Part shown: piece after piece, positions 14,867 to 21,687 of the stretch | Position numbering within the stretch: position 1 is the first letter of the stretch | Layout of the letters: every line of letters starts with the position of its first letter | Source: a virus | Length of the DNA: 34,817 nucleotides | Virus record (IMG/VR): IMGVR_UViG_3300025687_000159 | Coordinates: 1 to 34,817 of that record | Reading direction: 5' to 3' (one strand) | Position numbers and translations under genes: made by a program | The notes under the pieces: model-generated | The model's input: only the letters and a program-made list of their open reading frames with translations | Told to the model about the DNA's origin: nothing | Databases searched by the model: none

Positions 14867-14957
14867 CGTGTCTCCTGTCTCGTTGGTCGTTCTTAGTTGA
14901 CAGAATGAACAAACATTGTCAACCATGTCCTCCCCTTCAACCGATACAGGAGACTCT
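14867..14957. promoter_or_regulatory. Divergent regulatory region with inverted repeat
   Basis: Between the leftward HTH operon and the rightward gene at 14958. It contains the inverted repeat GTTGACA-N14-TGTCAAC, whose arms each include a TTGACA -35-like box facing opposite directions. No good -10 lies 17 bases from either box, so the dyad may instead be an operator. Both flanking genes have the extended SD ACAGGAGAC. The neighbouring HTH protein is an obvious candidate ligand; this is inference. Confidence 0.5.
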
Positions 14958-15416
14958 ATGTTCGACATCGAACAGCTCATCGACGACCTCTATGCCCTCC
15001 GACCTGCGCGCTATGGCCATCATGTGGCCTGTTGCGTTGTCACGACGCCTATGACCTCAGAGGTCTACTGGGCGACCTCCACCGACTCATCCGCAACGCA
15101 ACGTGTCATCGAGGCCGTCGCTCAAAAGTGGCAGACCACACCAGACCAGGCTCGTCGGTGGGTCAGCGGTGCTAGGACGCCTCACCGCCTCGAAACACGC
15201 GCCACCGCTCACCTCCGCTCATGGATCGTGTGGCACGATGAGAGCGATGTGCCAGACCTCCCTCGTGGCACGATCGACTCACAGGCGCTCATCTCAACGA
15301 TCGACGCCCTCGTCTCTAGCGCAGATCGCGACCTGCACCTCTCCGTGTGTACGGCGAGCGGCGCCTCTCCCCTCTACCGTTGGCTCGGCTCGGCGAAGCT
15401 CATTAAGGATATGTGA
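14958..15416 (+). CDS. Unknown 152-aa protein
   Basis: Starts MFDIEQLIDDLYALRPARYG; ATG 14958 has ACAGGAGACT just upstream, so I prefer it to an upstream in-frame ATG at 14916. Residues about 45-80 (STDSSATQRVIEAVAQKWQT followed by TPDQARRWVSGART) look like a helix-turn-helix with a DNA-contacting arginine helix, while the rest is mixed alpha/beta with Trp residues (HLRSWIVWHDE). I recognise no domain with confidence. It is divergent from the HTH operon and precedes the sliding clamp gene by 55 bp, so it may be an early protein connected with replication or regulation. Confidence 0.7.
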   Translation: MFDIEQLIDDLYALRPARYGHHVACCVVTTPMTSEVYWATSTDSSATQRVIEAVAQKWQTTPDQARRWVSGARTPHRLETRATAHLRSWIVWHDESDVPDLPRGTIDSQALISTIDALVSSADRDLHLSVCTASGASPLYRWLGSAKLIKDM

Positions 15417-15471
15417 CAAAAGCGCCTTGATCCTGTGTTAAGGGTGTACCACCCCCACACAGGAGACAGCG

Positions 15472-16608
15472 ATGATCCACATCGACACCAGCGCGCTCAA
15501 GGCGGCGCTCAACACCCTCAAGTCCTACGTCACCACCAAAGGCACCCTCTCAGCGATCCTCTCCTCTGTGCTCGTCGAGTACAGCGACTCACAGGGGCTG
15601 AGGATCAGCGCCACCGACCTCTCACAGAGCGCTTGTCTCGACGTCGAGTGTATCGCTGACGCGCCCCTCGGTGAGCTCGCCTTCTGCGTCGAGCATAAGA
15701 CGTTGAGCTCACTGATCAACCGCCTCAAGGGAGAGCGCGTCACCCTGCACTATGACAGCGACGCTCTCTCGATCCGCTGTGGGCGCGTCGCCGTCGAGCT
15801 CCCTACGCTCAACGCTCAAGAGTTCCCAGAGCTCCCACAGACCGACGCGGTTATGAGCCCCCTGCTCATCGCTCCCCTGCTCACAGCGCTCGAGGCCGTC
15901 TCGCCGTTCGCCTCCACCGACGAAGCAAGGCCCAACCTCAACAGCGTACTCGTCGAGGGTCGCGAGCACGGTGTCGCTCGTCTCGTTGCTACGGACGGCT
16001 ACACCATCGCCGTCGTCGATGTAGACTGTGGCGTCGATCAGCCCTTTCGTGAGCGCCTGGTGCCTCGTGACGCTGTCGGCGCGCTCATCAAAGCGCTCAA
16101 GAGCGCTCAACGTGACGGCGCTTCATCGGTCGAGGTGTTGATCGGTGAAGGGATGATCCACCTCAAGAGCGGCTTGTTGCGCTCGTCGATCCGTCTGCTC
16201 GCTGAGCAATACGTCCCCTATGAGGGCGTTATCCCCACCGAGTACAAGAGCGTCGCTGTGCTCGACGTTCGTGAGCTCGCCGATGAGGTGAGCACCGTCG
16301 CCTCACTCGACAGCGACTCCCTGGGCCGTGTGCGCTTCACCGCTGAGGGCGATCAGCTCCTCATCGAGAGCGACGCGGAGAAGGGCAGGGTCGCGAGCGC
16401 CGTCACCATCGAGCCGGTGAGCGGTGAGCTCCCTTCGCTCGCTCTCTCGTCCACCTACGCCGCCAGAGCGCTCAAGAGCGCCTCGATGATCAGCGAGCGC
16501 GCTGAGCTCGGCGCTAACGTCTCCACATCGCCCATCGTTCTCACACCCACGTCGCTCGGTGATAAGGTCGTCAGCGCTCGCTTTGTCGTCGTTCCGTTGA
16601 GAAGCTGA
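15472..16608 (+). CDS. dnaN: DNA polymerase III beta sliding clamp
   Basis: A 378-residue protein, the normal size for bacterial beta clamps, with ACAGGAGACAGCG just before the ATG. The three-domain clamp pattern is visible: N-terminal SALKAALNTLKSYVTTKGTL and CVEHKTLSSLINRLKGERV; middle DEARPNLNSVLVEG and VARLVATDGYTIAVV (the 'ATDGxRLA' motif); and C-terminal QYVPYEGVIP and SLGRVRFTAEGDQLLIESDA. It would encircle DNA and tether the replicative polymerase; phages rarely carry their own copy. No polymerase gene is in the window, so the partner is elsewhere in the phage or in the host. Confidence 0.92.
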   Translation: MIHIDTSALKAALNTLKSYVTTKGTLSAILSSVLVEYSDSQGLRISATDLSQSACLDVECIADAPLGELAFCVEHKTLSSLINRLKGERVTLHYDSDALSIRCGRVAVELPTLNAQEFPELPQTDAVMSPLLIAPLLTALEAVSPFASTDEARPNLNSVLVEGREHGVARLVATDGYTIAVVDVDCGVDQPFRERLVPRDAVGALIKALKSAQRDGASSVEVLIGEGMIHLKSGLLRSSIRLLAEQYVPYEGVIPTEYKSVAVLDVRELADEVSTVASLDSDSLGRVRFTAEGDQLLIESDAEKGRVASAVTIEPVSGELPSLALSSTYAARALKSASMISERAELGANVSTSPIVLTPTSLGDKVVSARFVVVPLRS

Positions 16609-16624
16609 TCGGCGTAAGCGCACG

Positions 16625-16701
16625 AAACATAAGGCGCTTTTAGGTCTTTTGTTAACTTTGTTAAAAAGTCTCTTGACGAGGTTGGTAGGGGTCGCTACAC
16701 G
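16625..16701 (+). promoter_or_regulatory. Promoter preceded by duplicated 54-bp upstream element (copy A)
   Basis: Sequence 16625-16678 matches the reverse complement of 23266-23319 at 49 of 54 positions. It begins AAACATAAGGCGCTTTT and ends in the -35 box TTGACG (16673-16678). A 17-base spacer leads to TACACG (16696-16701), a weak -10; the second copy has TTGACA-N17-TATGCT. It lies between the clamp gene and the leader of the T/E-rich gene and should fire rightward. The conserved part upstream of -35 is AT-rich, suggesting an activator site or UP element. Confidence 0.6.
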
Positions 16702-16727
16702 TTGATCAAGGCTGGCGTACAGAGCGC

Positions 16728-16784
16728 CACCGACACAACGACACAGCGCCTCCCCCTTCGGCGCTACACAGGAGACAGACATGA
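16728..16784 (+). repeat. 57-bp leader repeat, copy 1 (5' UTR with hairpin and SD)
   Basis: Identical over 57 bases to 17401-17457 and ending on the first base after the start codon of each downstream gene. It contains a hairpin AGCGCC (16745-16750), nine-base loop and GGCGCT (16760-16765), then ACAGGAGACAGAC before ATG. The stem ends ten bases or fewer from the SD, so it may tune ribosome access or mRNA stability. Confidence 0.93.
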
Positions 16785-17386
16785 CGACTTACACCGCGTA
16801 TAGCCCAGAGACCGGAAAGCTCATCGCTAGAGAGGAGCGCTCAAGGCGTTTCACTCACTGCGTCGCCATCCCCCCCTCCGCTCATCGTCCATGCTACAGC
16901 GTTATGTCGCTTCACGGCTCCGAGAAGCTGGCGCACAAAGCAGGCAAGGTTCACGACCGCTACGTCGTTCTCCCTCTGAACACCGAGCCCAACGGCGTCA
17001 TCCCTGCTGTGTACGGCACGACCGAGAGTGGCAAGTGGGGCGTTGTGCGAGAGGCGCGTAAGATCGAGGCCGAGGCCACCGAGACCACCGAGTCCACCGA
17101 GGCCGAGACCACCGAGTCCACCGAGTCCACCGAGACCACCGAGTCCACCGAGTCCACCGAGGCCGCCGAGACCACTAGGTACGATAACATCGTGACTGTG
17201 ATGAACGATCTCTTTAACGCTGGTAAGTACCTCGATCTCGCAAAGGTCGATGACCACAGTGATCTCCCCTACGTCTCACACCCCTCGACAGGTGATGCGA
17301 TCTACGTCACCTCAGACGCAGACACAACCACATTCTATCGCCGCACCGTTGACGGCGCTGTCACTCGCTACACCTTCGCCAACTAA
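16781..17386 (+). CDS. Unknown protein with Thr/Glu/Ser repeat linker
   Basis: A 201-residue protein. Residues 1-95 look like a small beta-rich domain (MTTYTAYSPETGKLIAREER, then HCVAIPPSAHRPCYSVMSLH) with two Cys and several His. Residues about 98-133 are a low-complexity linker of ETTEST/ESTEA units encoded by GAGACCACC/GAGTCCACC repeats. The C-terminal part (about 134-201) has alternating polar strands (YVSHPSTGDAIYVTSDADTT). No domain is recognised. It shares its complete leader with the pentapeptide gene immediately downstream and lies behind promoter copy A. Confidence 0.72.
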   Translation: MTTYTAYSPETGKLIAREERSRRFTHCVAIPPSAHRPCYSVMSLHGSEKLAHKAGKVHDRYVVLPLNTEPNGVIPAVYGTTESGKWGVVREARKIEAEATETTESTEAETTESTESTETTESTESTEAAETTRYDNIVTVMNDLFNAGKYLDLAKVDDHSDLPYVSHPSTGDAIYVTSDADTTTFYRRTVDGAVTRYTFAN

Positions 17387-17400
17387 GACCGGCACACCCA

Positions 17401-17457
17401 CACCGACACAACGACACAGCGCCTCCCCCTTCGGCGCTACACAGGAGACAGACATGA
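17401..17457 (+). repeat. 57-bp leader repeat, copy 2
   Basis: Exact copy of 16728-16784, ending at the start of the pentapeptide gene; hairpin arms at 17418-17423 and 17433-17438. A third, truncated copy (19 bases, CACCGACACAACGACACAG, 18064-18082) follows the pentapeptide gene. The repeats therefore flank each gene and could mediate cassette gain or loss by recombination. Confidence 0.93.
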
Positions 17458-18056
17458 GCAACCTCAAGACCGATCACAGCGACATCGACTTCGGCAACAT
17501 CGACATCGACACCAACCTCATGCTCCGCGACTTCGCTGGCGCTGACCTCTCGTACATCGACGCCGATCACATGAGCTTCGCCGGCTCTGACCTTCGCGGC
17601 GCCAACCTCACCGGGGCAAGCCTCGCTCACTGCGACTTCGACAACGCTGACCTCACCGGCGCAAACCTCCAGAGCGCCAAGCTGTTCGGCGCTGACCTCC
17701 GCTTCGTGAGCCTTCGTGGCGCTGATCTGCGTAGCGCTCGCATCGGTGGCGCGAAGCTCGCTGGCGCTGATCTGCGTGGCGCTGACCTCTCTCACACCGA
17801 GATCGACGCGAGCGACCTTGCCGGCGTTGAGGCGCTCGATGGCGCGACGCTCCCCTCGAACATCTCCCTCAGCGCGTTCATCGAGACGAGCCTGTTCAGC
17901 GTCAACGGTGGTGAGCCCCTCACAGGCGAGGCGATCATGGAGATCAACGACTACGACGACGAGGCGCACGAGGCGCTTGTGCGCGCCATCGAGAACGGCG
18001 CCATCGAGGGCGAGAACGGTGTGAGCGACATCGTGCTCGTTCGTCTGCGCGGCTGA
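17454..18056 (+). CDS. Pentapeptide-repeat protein
   Basis: A 200-residue protein from MSNLKTDHSDID with the shared leader SD. Residues about 25-125 are pentapeptide repeats of the A(D/N)LXX type (GADLSYIDADHMSF, GSDLRGANLTGASL, NADLTGANLQSAKL, GADLRGADLSH), expected to fold as a right-handed quadrilateral beta-helix. The C-terminal 75 residues are non-repetitive and acidic. Some pentapeptide proteins mimic DNA and inhibit gyrase (Qnr, MfpA), others are scaffolds; no specific activity can be assigned. A second, separate pentapeptide gene lies at 21688-22449. Confidence 0.88.
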   Translation: MSNLKTDHSDIDFGNIDIDTNLMLRDFAGADLSYIDADHMSFAGSDLRGANLTGASLAHCDFDNADLTGANLQSAKLFGADLRFVSLRGADLRSARIGGAKLAGADLRGADLSHTEIDASDLAGVEALDGATLPSNISLSAFIETSLFSVNGGEPLTGEAIMEINDYDDEAHEALVRAIENGAIEGENGVSDIVLVRLRG

Positions 18057-18063
18057 TCGCACA

Positions 18064-18082
18064 CACCGACACAACGACACAG
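18064..18082 (+). repeat. Truncated third copy of leader repeat
   Basis: CACCGACACAACGACACAG matches the first 19 bases of the 57-bp repeat, immediately downstream of the pentapeptide gene and with no gene after it on this strand. It is probably the scar of a lost or moved cassette. Confidence 0.8.
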
Positions 18083-18108
18083 ACACCAAGCGAGCTGACA
18101 AGCGAGCG

Positions 18109-18132
18109 CCCTCACGTCGTCACGATGTGGGG
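18109..18132. terminator. Possible convergent hairpin terminator
   Basis: A stem of about 10 bp with two G-U pairs (CCCTCACGTCG, loop TCA, CGATGTGGGG) lies where the rightward pentapeptide transcript meets the leftward unknown gene; the minus-strand stop is in the loop. No clean U-tract follows on either strand, so termination strength is uncertain. Confidence 0.3.
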
Positions 18133-18584
18133 ACGCTCTTTCGTTTCGGTCGCGGAACCGCTGTCCACTGCCACCTCGTAGGCTCGCCCTCATAGCACGG
18201 CGTCCAGCTCTGCGACGTGGGGAGGTAGATCAACGAATATGAGTAGGCGCGCCTCACCTGCTCATCGAGCTCCCCACGTCGTAGCGCCCTCTCGATGGGG
18301 CGAGCGTAGAACGTCACCTGGTAGCGCGCCTCTAGTCGGCTGAGGCGCTCTAGGATGTGCGCCGCCTCGACGAGCAGGTGAGGTGACGTCGCGAGTGACG
18401 CCGGCAGACCGAGCCCCTCGACGTGAGGTCGCCCACAGCGTAAGCGCGCCTCATAGACGCGAGCGGCGCGAGCCCACGTCGTCACCACACCCTCACGTCG
18501 CCTCTCGGTCGAGGGCGCCCACGTCAGCTCACCGCGCTCTGGGTTGTACAACGCGCCCTCAGCGCCACCGATCAAGCGCCTCAC
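18120..18584 (-). CDS. Unknown 154-aa basic protein
   Basis: Starts with GTG 18584, overlapping the stop of the small-terminase candidate (GTGA), which argues for coupled expression. The protein is Arg-rich (TWAPSTERRREGVVTTWARA, HILERLSRLEARYQVTFYAR, RALRRGELDEQVRRAYSYSL) and mostly helical with a Trp/Pro-rich end (QSWTPCYEGEPTRWQWTAVP). I recognise no domain. Its coupling to a putative packaging gene suggests a DNA-binding or packaging accessory role, but this is positional inference only. Confidence 0.68.
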   Translation of the reverse strand: MRRLIGGAEGALYNPERGELTWAPSTERRREGVVTTWARAARVYEARLRCGRPHVEGLGLPASLATSPHLLVEAAHILERLSRLEARYQVTFYARPIERALRRGELDEQVRRAYSYSLIYLPTSQSWTPCYEGEPTRWQWTAVPRPKRKSVPTS

Positions 18585-19261
18585 TCGTCACCGCCTCTCG
18601 GTGTCACGTCGATCACGTCGAGCTCACGCTGGCTCGGTGGGGGCGGTAGGGCCTCCCCACGTTGAGCCGCTGTTTGCGAGCGCGACAGCCACTCACCGAG
18701 CTGAGCGAGGTGCGACTCGTCGAAGCCTAGTCGCGCTTGTGTGTCCGCGAGCGACGCCTCCAGGCTCAGCGTCACGTTGGTCTGCGTCGAGGTCGCTGTC
18801 GTCGTCACCTGCTCACGTCGCACCGCCGGCAGATAGGAGCGCCCCCCACGTCGCTCAAGCATCCACAGCGCCGTCGAGCTCCCCTTGCCACCAGCCTCGG
18901 CGAGCAACTGCCACCGGACGCGACACATCGCCATCGCTCGGTCGAGCGTATAGCCGAGCGCCCACGTCCACGTCGACTCACCGATCACGTCGCTCGCTCG
19001 CTCACCCTCGCCCTCCAACGCTCGCTCGCTCGCTCGATAACGCTTGAGCGCCTTGTCGAAGAACGGCCAGCGCGCACCCTCGATCAGCGCCGCGTCCTTC
19101 AACGTCGCACCGAACACCACGCGCTCAGCCACACGTAGCGCTCGCTCGATCTCTTTGGGGCGTGGCTCGGTCACGCCGGCGAACTGCCCCACGTCGAGCG
19201 GCGGTAGTTGTTCGCGGACTCGTTGCTCGACCTCACGTTGCTTCTCCTCTTTCGTGCTCAT
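18581..19261 (-). CDS. Small terminase subunit candidate
   Basis: A 226-residue protein from MSTKEEKQREVEQ; two ATGs are adjacent (19264, 19261) and the second is better spaced from GAGGAG. Residues about 40-80 (PKEIERALRVAERVVFGATL followed by KDAALIEGARWPFFDKALKR) look like a helix-turn-helix, and about 100-145 (RAMAMCRVRWQLLAEAGGKG, STALWMLERRGGRSYLP) carries an 'A/TxWxLERR' helix I associate with small terminases. The C-terminal part is helical and Pro-rich. It borders the repeat-rich intergenic region, consistent with a pac-site-binding protein beside its target. The large subunit is 9 kb away on the other strand. Moderate confidence; a generic HTH regulator is the alternative. Confidence 0.6.
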   Translation of the reverse strand: MSTKEEKQREVEQRVREQLPPLDVGQFAGVTEPRPKEIERALRVAERVVFGATLKDAALIEGARWPFFDKALKRYRASERALEGEGERASDVIGESTWTWALGYTLDRAMAMCRVRWQLLAEAGGKGSSTALWMLERRGGRSYLPAVRREQVTTTATSTQTNVTLSLEASLADTQARLGFDESHLAQLGEWLSRSQTAAQRGEALPPPPSQRELDVIDVTPRGGDE

Positions 19262-19346
19262 CATCGCTCCTCTCTCTGGACGTTGTCTCGCTGATCTTAA
19301 CACAGCGCGAGGGAGGTGTTGGTGTAGTTGAACGGCGCGAAAAGCT
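19262..19346. other. Gene-free spacer upstream of small-terminase candidate
   Basis: Contains the GAGGAG SD of the leftward gene and a transition from GC-rich to AT-rich sequence. One imperfect repeat unit, TGTAGTT, is at 19323-19329, marking the left edge of the repeat cluster. No ORF is convincing here. Confidence 0.5.
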
Positions 19347-19613
19347 AACTACATACATAACTACATGCCCAACTACATAACGAAAAACGTAGCAACAACG
19401 CGAGGTTGGCGTGTACATGTAGTTTATGTAGTTAGATCGAGGGTCGCTCGCCAATATATGAGAGATGTGAGAGATGTGAGAGATGTGAGAGAAGCTAGAG
19501 CTGTGGACTTCGATTTTAACTACATAAACTACATGATCCATGTAAGGTTCTGAAAAACAAGAGGAAAAAGCATGTAGTTAGTCATGTAGTTAGTATGTAG
19601 TTAGCATGTAGTT
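19347..19613. repeat. Iteron-like cluster of ATGTAGTT/AACTACAT
   Basis: Eleven exact copies of the 8-mer in 267 bp: AACTACAT at 19347, 19359, 19371, 19518 and 19527; ATGTAGTT at 19417, 19426, 19572, 19584, 19595 and 19606. The first three are 12 bases apart; others are 9, 11 or 12 apart, roughly one helical turn. Between 19456 and 19492 lies GAGAGATGT repeated in tandem. The region is AT-rich against a GC-rich genome. This is typical of a replication origin, a packaging recognition site or a multi-site operator. No direct evidence chooses between them. Confidence 0.9.
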
Positions 19614-20354
19614 AGCCGTTTCATCTGTCACCAAACAGCGAAAATCGCGAAACGGCCCCCCAAGTCACGCTGATCGGCGAGCAACGCCAGAGCGCCTCAC
19701 GCTGACCGGTGATCGACGAGGGGAGCTCCCTCGGTGCCACGTCGATCATCGAGCGCGGCTCACGTCGCACAGTGACCCCGGCCTCACCAGGCACAGCGTC
19801 GCTCATCGATCATCGAGGGGAGCTCCCTCAACGTCACAGCGCCTCGACGTCACAGCGCCGCTCATCGAGCCTGGTTCGGTGGGGCTCACGCGCACACACG
19901 CGAGGAAAGGGACGTAGAGCGCATGATCTTCTCTGCTTTTGAGCCCCTAGCGCCTCAACGTCACACCGGCACAGCGCCACACCGGCACAACGCAACAGCG
20001 TCTCATCGACCTGTACATATTGGGTACGCAACAGCGCGACGTATCCTCTATGGTGCGCCGTTGTAGGAGACTGCGCTTGACAGCTCGCTGATCGTATGAG
20101 ACAAGGTGACTGTGCGCTCTTGTGGAGCCCACTCTCGGCCCCTTCTCCTCTTCTGTTGCCGGCAAGCTTGAGAGAGGTTTTGGGGTCTTGTGCTTTTCTG
20201 CGTTCGTGCCAACGCCCCCAGCGCCTCAGCGCCTCAGCGCCTCAACGAAAAAGACCTCACGAGAGCGGCGTGATGGAGTGTGTCGGCGAACAACGACTCG
20301 ATGATGCTCAGTGAGGTCGCCCTATAGAACACGCGAAACGATGAAAGTCTTTCG
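19614..20354. other. Large gene-free region with palindromes and short repeats
   Basis: About 740 bp without a convincing gene. It holds two copies of CGAGGGGAGCTCCCTC (19717-19732 and 19814-19829), each centred on the perfect palindrome GGGAGCTCCC; many short GC-rich words (CGCCTCA, CACACCGGCAC, CAGCGCCT three times in tandem near 20220-20250); and a TTGACA at about 20068 without a good -10. No tRNA fold was found by eye. Together with the iteron cluster it looks like a cis-acting control region. Confidence 0.7.
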
Positions 20355-20708
20355 TCAGTGACCGAGTTTTTTGAGATCGCGCTCCATCTCGTCACAACGC
20401 TCATCGAGCTTGTCGATGAGGGCGTGTGCGCGCTCCACGTCGATCTTGAGGAGCTTGTGAGCGTTGTTCATCAGCTCGGTGTCCTGCCGCTGATCCTTTT
20501 GGAGCGTCGCGAGGGCGTCCTCGAGCTTCTTGACGCGCTCGTTGGTGTCTTTGTCGCGCTCCTTGAGCAGCTCGATGTAGGCGACTCCCAACTTGTAGGC
20601 GACGAACAGGGCGACACAAGCGACAACGGCCCACGATCCGATCTGTTGAGCGACCTGGGCGAGCGAGTCAATGGACGGCTGAGGGTGTGTGATCTGATCC
20701 GGCGTCAT
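20355..20708 (-). CDS. Membrane-anchored coiled-coil protein (possible spanin/holin partner)
   Basis: A 117-residue protein from MTPDQITHPQPSID with the extended SD CTAGGAGACACG. One membrane helix spans about 24-46 (GSWAVVACVALFVAYKLGVA), followed by about 70 charged residues with heptad character (ELLKERDKDTNERVKKLEDA, LDERCDEMERDLKKLGH), a likely coiled coil. This topology fits inner-membrane spanins, XhlA-like lysis accessory proteins or membrane anchors. No partner outer-membrane lipoprotein is evident nearby. Function is inferred from topology. Confidence 0.7.
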   Translation of the reverse strand: MTPDQITHPQPSIDSLAQVAQQIGSWAVVACVALFVAYKLGVAYIELLKERDKDTNERVKKLEDALATLQKDQRQDTELMNNAHKLLKIDVERAHALIDKLDERCDEMERDLKKLGH

Positions 20709-20765
20709 CGTGTCTCCTAGATCGTCGAGCGTCGAGCTAGGGTACATGATACACGCTAGGGGTGT

Positions 20766-21623
20766 TCAGCGCTCTTTACGTTGTTCGGCTTTGGCTTGCT
20801 CACGTTGCGCCCAGAGATAGATCGTGGACTCTGAAACACCGAACAGGGTGGCGACGTCTTTTGCGGACGTGCCTTGCTTGTATAGCGTGAGCGCTTCGCT
20901 GACGCGTCGCTCTTTGGTCTGTTCGCGCTTGGTGTGGTCGGCGTATCGTCGAGCCCATTGGTACACTCTGGGTGTGCTGACACCGACCTCGGCGCTGATC
21001 TGTAGGTGGTGTACGCCTGCCTCATAGAGCTCAACGACGCGGCGCACACGCACGTCGGTCTCGTAGGTGACGGTGCTTTTCTTGACGCATTGCTTATTGG
21101 CGGTCTTGTACCTTGCTTGCTTGTTGGGCTTGTAGCGCTGGACCCAATCGTAAACGGTGCCCCTCGCAATACCGAGCTCGTTGGCGATGTCTGCAACGTA
21201 AGCGCCGGCCTCATAGAGCTCGGTGAAGCGTTGTACGCGCTCCTTTGATGGCGCTTGTATGGCGCGCATCCGCTCACTCTGACGCTGTCTGCTTCGCTCG
21301 CTCCAGCGTTGCTTTGGGAACCTTCGCTTCTTGACGCCGACCTCATGCGCCCACGCGCAGACGGTGGTCTGTGTGACGCCGATCTCCTCAGCGATCTCAC
21401 GTTGTGTCAGCTCACCTTCTCTCAAGAGCTCAACGGCTCGGTCTTTGCGCGCCTTCCTTTGTTCCTTTGTGAGCGTTGAGCGCTTTGACGTTGTGGCGCT
21501 AGGCGCTTTGGGTGCTTTGACCTTTGGCTCGCCTGGCGCGAGGTAGGGTCGCCCGGAGTACTTGAGGCTCAGCTCGTTGAGCCGAGCGAGCTTCTTTGCT
21601 TCGTAGATGTCTTGGGGTGTCAT
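20766..21623 (-). CDS. Protein with four tandem helix-turn-helix modules
   Basis: A 285-residue, strongly basic protein from MTPQDIYEAKKLARL; the SD is weak and no other start fits. After about 55 linker residues come four homologous HTH units of the transposase/resolvase (homeodomain-like) type, each with an acidic or Tyr-rich helix, a [I/V]A..[I/L]GV turn and a terminal Trp: about 60-95 (LTQREIAEEIGVTQTTVCAW), 129-164 (VADIANELGIARGTVYDW), 192-227 (LQISAEVGVSTPRVYQW) and 239-275 (AKDVATLFGVSESTIYLW). The conserved Trp residues lie at 91, 160, 223 and 271. Linkers are Lys/Arg-rich. No catalytic domain is present. It should contact a long, possibly repetitive, DNA site; the iteron cluster about 1.1 kb away is a natural candidate. 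Confidence 0.82.
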   Translation of the reverse strand: MTPQDIYEAKKLARLNELSLKYSGRPYLAPGEPKVKAPKAPSATTSKRSTLTKEQRKARKDRAVELLREGELTQREIAEEIGVTQTTVCAWAHEVGVKKRRFPKQRWSERSRQRQSERMRAIQAPSKERVQRFTELYEAGAYVADIANELGIARGTVYDWVQRYKPNKQARYKTANKQCVKKSTVTYETDVRVRRVVELYEAGVHHLQISAEVGVSTPRVYQWARRYADHTKREQTKERRVSEALTLYKQGTSAKDVATLFGVSESTIYLWAQREQAKAEQRKER

Positions 21624-21687
21624 GTGTGTTCGCTGTGGGGTGGTGACGTATGCCCCTCCACGTTGTGTCGCTCGTTGTGAGCGGCGT

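Noticed and set aside
17361-18101. 246-aa minus-strand ORF antisense to the pentapeptide gene
   Set aside because: Periodic Val/Glu/Ala pattern is the mirror of the pentapeptide repeats, not an independent gene.
19347-19613. Possible CRISPR array
   Set aside because: Repeats are only 8 bp, in both orientations, with irregular 1-140 bp spacing; no spacer structure and no cas genes.
20068-20098. TTGACA promoter near 20068
   Set aside because: No acceptable -10 at 16-18 bases; TATGAG is only 12 bases away.
19614-20354. Possible tRNA or small genes in the large gap
   Set aside because: No cloverleaf or T-arm consensus seen by eye, and the short ORFs there lack SD sites and have repeat-driven composition. 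A tRNAscan run would settle it.
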